This document shows, piece after piece, positions 60,062 through 64,000 of a stretch of 64,000 nucleotides of DNA. A program made the position numbers and the translations under genes. The notes beneath the pieces were generated by a model. It worked only from the letters and a program-made list of their open reading frames with translations, was not told where the DNA came from and made no database searches. Each line of letters opens with the position of its first letter. Position 1 is the first letter of the stretch. The DNA is from Actinocatenispora sera. Its GTDB lineage: Bacteria; Actinomycetota; Actinomycetes; Mycobacteriales; Micromonosporaceae. Location: positions 5,518,001 to 5,582,000 of the forward strand of contig NZ_AP023354.1 of NCBI RefSeq assembly GCF_018324685.1. Direction: 5' to 3'.

Positions 60062-61096
60062 TCAGCCGGCGAGTGCGGTCGCGATCGCGTCGCCGACCTC
60101 GGCGGTACGCAGCTTCTCCCCCGGCACCCGCTTGGCCACCTCGGCGCCGACCGCCTCCTCGACCCGCCGGGCTTCGGCCGGGCGGTCCAGGTGGTCCAGC
60201 AGCAGTGCGGTGGACAGGATGGCCGCGGCCGGGTCCGCGACGCCCTGCCCGGCGATGTCCGGCGCCGAACCGTGCACCGGCTCGAACATCGACGGGTACG
60301 CGCGGGTCGGGTTGATGTTGCCGCTCGCGGCCAGGCCGATGCCGCCGGTCACGGCGGCGGCCAGGTCGGTGAGGATGTCGCCGAACAGGTTGTCGGTGAC
60401 GATCACGTCGTACCGCTGCGGGTCGGTGACGAGGAACATCGCCGCGGCGTCGACGTGCTGGTACTCGGTCTGCACGTCCGGGTACTCGGTGGCCACCTCG
60501 GCGAACGTGCGCGCCCACAGGTCCCCGGCATTGACCAGCACGTTGTTCTTGTGCACCAGCGTCACCTTGCGCCGCGGCCGGCGCATCGCCCGCTCGAACG
60601 CGTCCCGCACCGCGCGCTCGGCGCCGTACCGGGTGTTGAGGCTCTCCTCGGTGGCGACCTCGGCCGGCGTGCCCTTGCGCACCGAGCCGCCGGCCCCGCA
60701 GTACAGCCCCTCGGTGCCCTCGCGGACCACGACCAGGTCGATGTCGCCGGGCGCGACGCCGGCCAGCGGGCTGGTGGTACCGGCCCACAGCCGGGACGGT
60801 CGCAGGTTGACGTAGTGGTCGAAGGCGAACCGCAGCTTCAGCAGCAGGCCGCGCTCCAGCACTCCGGAAGGCACGCTCGGGTCGCCGACCGCGCCGAGCA
60901 GCAGCACGTCCTCACCCGCCAGCTGTTCGAGCACCTCGTCCGGCAGCACCTCGCCGGTGCGGTGGTACCGGGCCGCGCCCAGGTCGTACTCGGTGGCCGC
61001 CACATCCGGCAGCACCACGTCGAGGACCTTGCGCGCCTCGGCGACCACTTCCGGCCCGATACCGTCGCCGCCGATGACCCCCAGCCGTACCGTCAC
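60062..61096 (-). CDS. leuB: 3-isopropylmalate dehydrogenase
   Basis: 344 residues. It opens [16 protein letters not shown]. Substrate residues are in [24 protein letters not shown], with [45 protein letters not shown] and [18 protein letters not shown]. It oxidises and decarboxylates 3-isopropylmalate using NAD. The GTG start at 61096 has GGGAGG 6 nt upstream. Upstream lie a structured leader region and 960 bp without other genes. Confidence 0.96.
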   Translation of the reverse strand: MTVRLGVIGGDGIGPEVVAEARKVLDVVLPDVAATEYDLGAARYHRTGEVLPDEVLEQLAGEDVLLLGAVGDPSVPSGVLERGLLLKLRFAFDHYVNLRPSRLWAGTTSPLAGVAPGDIDLVVVREGTEGLYCGAGGSVRKGTPAEVATEESLNTRYGAERAVRDAFERAMRRPRRKVTLVHKNNVLVNAGDLWARTFAEVATEYPDVQTEYQHVDAAAMFLVTDPQRYDVIVTDNLFGDILTDLAAAVTGGIGLAASGNINPTRAYPSMFEPVHGSAPDIAGQGVADPAAAILSTALLLDHLDRPAEARRVEEAVGAEVAKRVPGEKLRTAEVGDAIATALAG

Positions 61097-62055
61097 GCCG
61101 TACCTCCCGCGGTTGCTGTCGCCGGCGGCCGCGCACCGGTCCGCCCACCCGCAAGTCTCCCGCGGAGCCGGCCGAGATCCCAGGACGCGATATCGGCTTC
61201 TCATATATTGGGAGTCGTGATGGCATCGGGCAGAACGGTGAAGGGTGGCCGAATTACGCGATGCGGACAGATGCCCGGCAGTGGCCGCATCGGCCAGCAG
61301 AAAGCCGAAGAATCATAAAAATGGCCACTACTAGTGTCGCGTTATTGACAGAGACACCAGTGTCGATCGAGTATGGGACCCCTTAGGTCAGATACGGCAC
61401 GACAAAGGTGTCGGATCTTCCCGACGGAGCACGCCGAACACTGGGCGTCCGCGGACGCAGCGCACGGCCCCCGCGACCGCGGCCAGGTCACGGGGGCCGG
61501 CAGGGAGCGCGAACGCGGGGGGTGAGCGTCGCGCTGTGGGGGGTGCAGGCCCGCACGCTGCAGCATCCTCGGGCAGCCTCGCATCTGTGCACGGACCGTT
61601 CGGACCGTGACAATGACCCAAGAACCGCCAGATGGACCTCTGTATCGTGTAGCCGACATGAACGGTATCCGGAATAACGACACAGCGCAAGCGCGAGACG
61701 GCTCTGCGTTGCATCCGGCGATACGTCATGCCCGCCAGGCACATCGCGACTGATTCGTGATCAAGCAATCGACCTGCGGGAATACCGTTCGAGGCCGATC
61801 CTGGCCGCAACCGGTCGGCGCAAGACGCCAAACAAGCCCCGGGAAAACGCCCGACGCTCTTCCCTCCCGGCCATCACCATGGCACGGTACAGCCGATGCG
61901 TAACGGTCCGGGGAGTCCGCATTCCGGCAAAACCCGTATTACGGCAAACCGCGGCAACGACGGCAGCGGCTCGCTCGGACGGGTACCAGCGCGGTGCGAT
62001 CGGACCGTTTCCGCCGATACGATCCAGTTGCAGGTTCGGACGAAGGGATGCACCT
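61097..62055. other. 959-bp intergenic region between leuB and the repeat-rich membrane protein
   Basis: No convincing gene. Frames in it (for example one of 147 codons on the minus strand at 61388-61831) have A/T-rich third positions unlike neighbouring genes. The region is visibly A/T-richer than the rest of the window. It contains TTGACA (61345-61350), several GACAC half sites around 61340-61420 and the hairpins noted at 61259-61329. It likely holds the promoters for leuB and the gene at 62056. Confidence 0.5.
61259..61329 (-). promoter_or_regulatory. Structured leader upstream of leuB with mutually exclusive hairpins
   Basis: On the minus strand AGTGGCC (61329-61323) pairs with GGCCACT (61286-61280), and CGATGCGG (61292-61285) pairs with CCGCATCG (61266-61259). 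The two stems share 61285-61286, so only one can form fully. A 20-codon frame (61254-61316, starting MILRL) overlaps them. No T-tract terminator is seen. Confidence 0.4.
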
Positions 62056-63996
62056 GTGACGTTGGGTGATCGGAACGACCGATCGTCCGACCGTTCCGGT
62101 CGGTCGAACGGTCGGCCCACCCCGGCACCGGATGCGGAGCCGCACCCAACCGCGCCCGACGACTGGCCCACCATCCCGTGGGCCGGTCCGGAGCCCGCGG
62201 TCGGCGCGCCACCGCCGCCCGCGCCCCGCCGCGCCGGCGAGGCGCCGACGACCGGCCCGACGCCGAACTTCGCCGACCACGCCGGCGACGAGAGCTACTG
62301 GACCCGGGCCGTCCGGCAGCGTCCGATCGACCCCTTCGCCGGGCCACCACAGCCCGGCTTCGTCCCACCGCCCGACCCGCCGTGGCTCCACGCGCCCGAG
62401 GCGGGTCCGACCCCGCCTCGACCGGCCGGACCGCACCCGCCCCCAACCGGGCCGACCGTCCCCCAGGGCGCCGGGCCGACCATCCGCCGGGCGGCCGGGT
62501 CGGCCATGCCACCGACGCCCGATCCGGCCTCGTCCACCGGGGCCCCCACGATGCCGTCGGACGGCGACCAGCCCCGCACCGGCTCGGCCGGCGCCGCCAC
62601 CGGTGTCCGGCCCACCGATGCCGGCGTGGGTCCGGACTCCCCTCCCGGCGACGCCGGTCGGAACGACCAGGGCGGCGACCCGCTCGAACCACCGCCCTGG
62701 GTCCGGCCGGACTGGGCGCGCGGCGAGACGCCCCCGGGCCCGTTCGGTGTCCCGCCCGACGCGGCGGATGTCGGCGCGCCGCACCGATCCGGTGGCGCGC
62801 AGCGAACCGGCGCCGATCCGGCCGACACCGTCCCACCGCGGCCCGGTGCCGACCGGTCCGGCGCCGACCGGTCTGGTGCCGACCGGTCCGGTGCCGACCG
62901 GTCCGGTGCCGACCAGGCCGGTGCCGACCGGTCCGGTGCCGACCGGTCCGGTGCGACCGCGAACGGCCGGTCCAGCCCCCGAGACACCGGCCCACGAGAC
63001 ACCGGCCCACGAGACACCGGGCCGCGAGACGGCCGGCCACACGACACCGGGTCCTGGGACACCGGGTCCCGGGATGCCGGGCCACGCAAGGGCGGGTCGT
63101 CGGACGGCAGGACCTGGGACGCCGGATCCTCGGCTGCCGGACCACGGAACGCCGGTCGCTCGGACGGCAGGACCTGGGACGCCGGGCCCTCGCCCGCCGG
63201 GCCGGACGGTTCCCGGACCGATGACGGCGGTGGCGAGCCGTCCGACGTCGACGACGACGAGTTGCTGCCACCGGCCGGTACGGCCCGGCGTGGTCAGCTC
63301 ACGGTGGCCCGGCTGCAGCCGGCCAACGTACGCCAACTGGTCCGCGCGGCGCCGCCGCAGCCGGCCGGGAAACCGCCCGGCTCGGCGAGCGCCGCCGGCG
63401 TGCTGTGCGGGATCCTCGCCGTACCGATGCTCGCGACGACCGGCGCGCTGTTCGCCACCGGCGCCCACCCGGCGCTCGCCGGGAGCACGTTCGTCATGGC
63501 GATCCTGTCGGTGGTCGGCGGGGTCCGGCTGATCCAGCGCGGCAGTCCGCTGTTGCCGCTGCTGTGTGCGGCGTTCTCGGTGCTCGGCGGCGTACTGCTG
63601 ATCAGCGGTGCGGTCGGCTCCGGCGTCCTGATCAGCGTCGTCGGTACGGTCTGGCTGCTGTTCACGGCGCTGGCACTGATCATGGTGCTGCTGTTGCGGC
63701 GCCGCCGGGTGCGCCGGTGGCTGACCGCGCGCGGCAGGGAGTGGCAGCGCGGCCGGCCGGCGCCGCGGCGCTGGCGCTGGCGGCGCCGCATCCAGCTGCC
63801 GGAACGGCTGCGGGTACGACCGAAGCTGCGCCTGGTGTCCCGGCTGCGGCCGGCGCAGCAGACCCGCCGGACCCGCCGGCCGGCCAAGGTCAAGCGGGTC
63901 GGCCGGCACGTGCGTGGCGGGCGGCGGCCCGGCGCGCGGTCCGGCCCGGTCGGCTTCGTCGGCCGCGACTCCCCGGACCGGCCGCCACAGGACTGA
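62056..63996 (+). CDS. Repeat-rich membrane protein with C-terminal four-helix region
   Basis: 646 residues. The N-terminal ~400 are Pro/Gly/Asp-rich and disordered, with GADRS repeats (x7), PRDTG repeats (x3-4) and two 20-residue repeats (SDGRTWDAG). Then comes an acidic stretch (DVDDDELLPPAG) and about four transmembrane helices (AAGVLCGILAVPML, GSTFVMAILSVVGGV, PLLPLLCAAFSVLGG, VLISVVGTVWLLFTALALIM). A very Arg/Lys-rich C-terminus (RRRRVRRWLTARGR...QTRRTRR) faces the cytoplasm and could bind nucleic acid or lipids. GTG 62056 follows GAAGGG by 8 nt. Unrecognised family; no neighbours in an operon. Confidence 0.65.
   Translation: MTLGDRNDRSSDRSGRSNGRPTPAPDAEPHPTAPDDWPTIPWAGPEPAVGAPPPPAPRRAGEAPTTGPTPNFADHAGDESYWTRAVRQRPIDPFAGPPQPGFVPPPDPPWLHAPEAGPTPPRPAGPHPPPTGPTVPQGAGPTIRRAAGSAMPPTPDPASSTGAPTMPSDGDQPRTGSAGAATGVRPTDAGVGPDSPPGDAGRNDQGGDPLEPPPWVRPDWARGETPPGPFGVPPDAADVGAPHRSGGAQRTGADPADTVPPRPGADRSGADRSGADRSGADRSGADQAGADRSGADRSGATANGRSSPRDTGPRDTGPRDTGPRDGRPHDTGSWDTGSRDAGPRKGGSSDGRTWDAGSSAAGPRNAGRSDGRTWDAGPSPAGPDGSRTDDGGGEPSDVDDDELLPPAGTARRGQLTVARLQPANVRQLVRAAPPQPAGKPPGSASAAGVLCGILAVPMLATTGALFATGAHPALAGSTFVMAILSVVGGVRLIQRGSPLLPLLCAAFSVLGGVLLISGAVGSGVLISVVGTVWLLFTALALIMVLLLRRRRVRRWLTARGREWQRGRPAPRRWRWRRRIQLPERLRVRPKLRLVSRLRPAQQTRRTRRPAKVKRVGRHVRGGRRPGARSGPVGFVGRDSPDRPPQD
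62851..63180. repeat. Three successive in-frame tandem arrays in one gene
   Basis: 15-bp units GACCGGTCCGGTGCC from 62851 to 62955 (seven copies), 15-bp units GAGACACCGGCCCAC from 62981 (three to four copies) and a 60-bp unit containing CGGACGGCAGGACCTGGGAC twice (around 63100 and 63160). All keep the frame. Confidence 0.85.
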
Positions 63997-64000
63997 ACCA

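Noticed and set aside
61388-61831. A 147-codon minus-strand frame in the leuB upstream region
   Set aside because: Third codon positions are not GC-biased as in real genes here, there is no ribosome site and no recognisable family.
61761-61880. A 39-residue basic frame starting MVMAGREERR
   Set aside because: Short, with no family and no ribosome site that I can see. Kept only as a note.
62851-62955. Fifteen-bp direct repeats considered as iterons of an origin
   Set aside because: They lie inside a coding frame and preserve it, with no replication gene nearby.

Overview
The window is 64 kb of very GC-rich chromosome from an actinomycete. Gene order follows two conserved actinobacterial blocks known from Mycobacterium tuberculosis. 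The first, on the minus strand, is ftsY-smc-acyP-mutM-rnc-DUF177-sepIVA with rsmD-coaD, recG and thiL. The second is ddl-gpsA-ppk-mutT1-leuD-leuC-iclR-gltX-FAH-leuB. GTG/TTG starts, GC-rich third codon positions and several lineage-restricted small proteins suggest Micromonosporaceae (inference, moderate confidence). There is no prophage, CRISPR array or biosynthetic cluster. The foreign-looking DNA is limited to a MITE-like element and short repeats.

Layout. 1-8 kb: 5' part of ftsY, an alpha-hydroxy-acid oxidase, a DEAD-box helicase, a P-loop kinase, an SDR, a secreted beta-propeller and a HAD phosphatase. 8-20 kb: smc, a small coiled-coil protein, a frameshifted acylphosphatase, a TMEM175-like channel, mutM, a GT-C glycosyltransferase, rnc, plsX, rpmF, DUF177, sepIVA, coaD and rsmD, several joined by 4-bp stop/start overlaps. 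20-29.9 kb: an LPXTG surface protein, a P-loop-degenerate kinase homologue, recG, a Pro-rich membrane protein, a 170-bp MITE, GNAT, thiL, a stand-alone RAM protein, DUF3515 and ddl. 29.9-36 kb: a DosR/DevR-like hypoxia module (palindromic DosR-type box, universal stress protein, DevR-like regulator, converging DevS-like GAF kinase), then metB-gpsA-plsC with a 36-bp minisatellite inside metB. 36-43 kb: ppk1, a Nudix/phosphatase protein, leuD, leuC and an NdgR-type IclR regulator. 43-49.8 kb: a serine protease whose frame has lost its natural stop, an inverted duplication of tRNA-Glu around tRNA-Gln, a methyltransferase, HAD, gltX and FAH. 49.8-55 kb: a conserved unknown protein and a NarL-type two-component system divergent from an ABC exporter. 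55-64 kb: cimA with a leader peptide and attenuator, ilvE, a Pro-rich membrane protein, leuB, a 960-bp gene-free region and a repeat-rich membrane protein.

How the genes work together. leuC, leuD, leuB, ilvE, cimA and the IclR regulator form a scattered branched-chain amino-acid regulon. cimA appears to be controlled by ribosome-mediated attenuation (a 12-codon leader with Leu-Ile-Ile codons, then a terminator). mutM, recG, smc and sepIVA serve genome maintenance and division. plsX, plsC and gpsA serve phospholipid synthesis, and rnc, rpmF, DUF177 and rsmD serve ribosome biogenesis. gltX lies beside the tRNA-Glu/tRNA-Gln loci. A recurring oddity is in-frame tandem repeats (15, 27, 36, 54 and 60 bp) in disordered tails of the DEAD-box helicase, MetB, Ppk and two Pro-rich membrane proteins.
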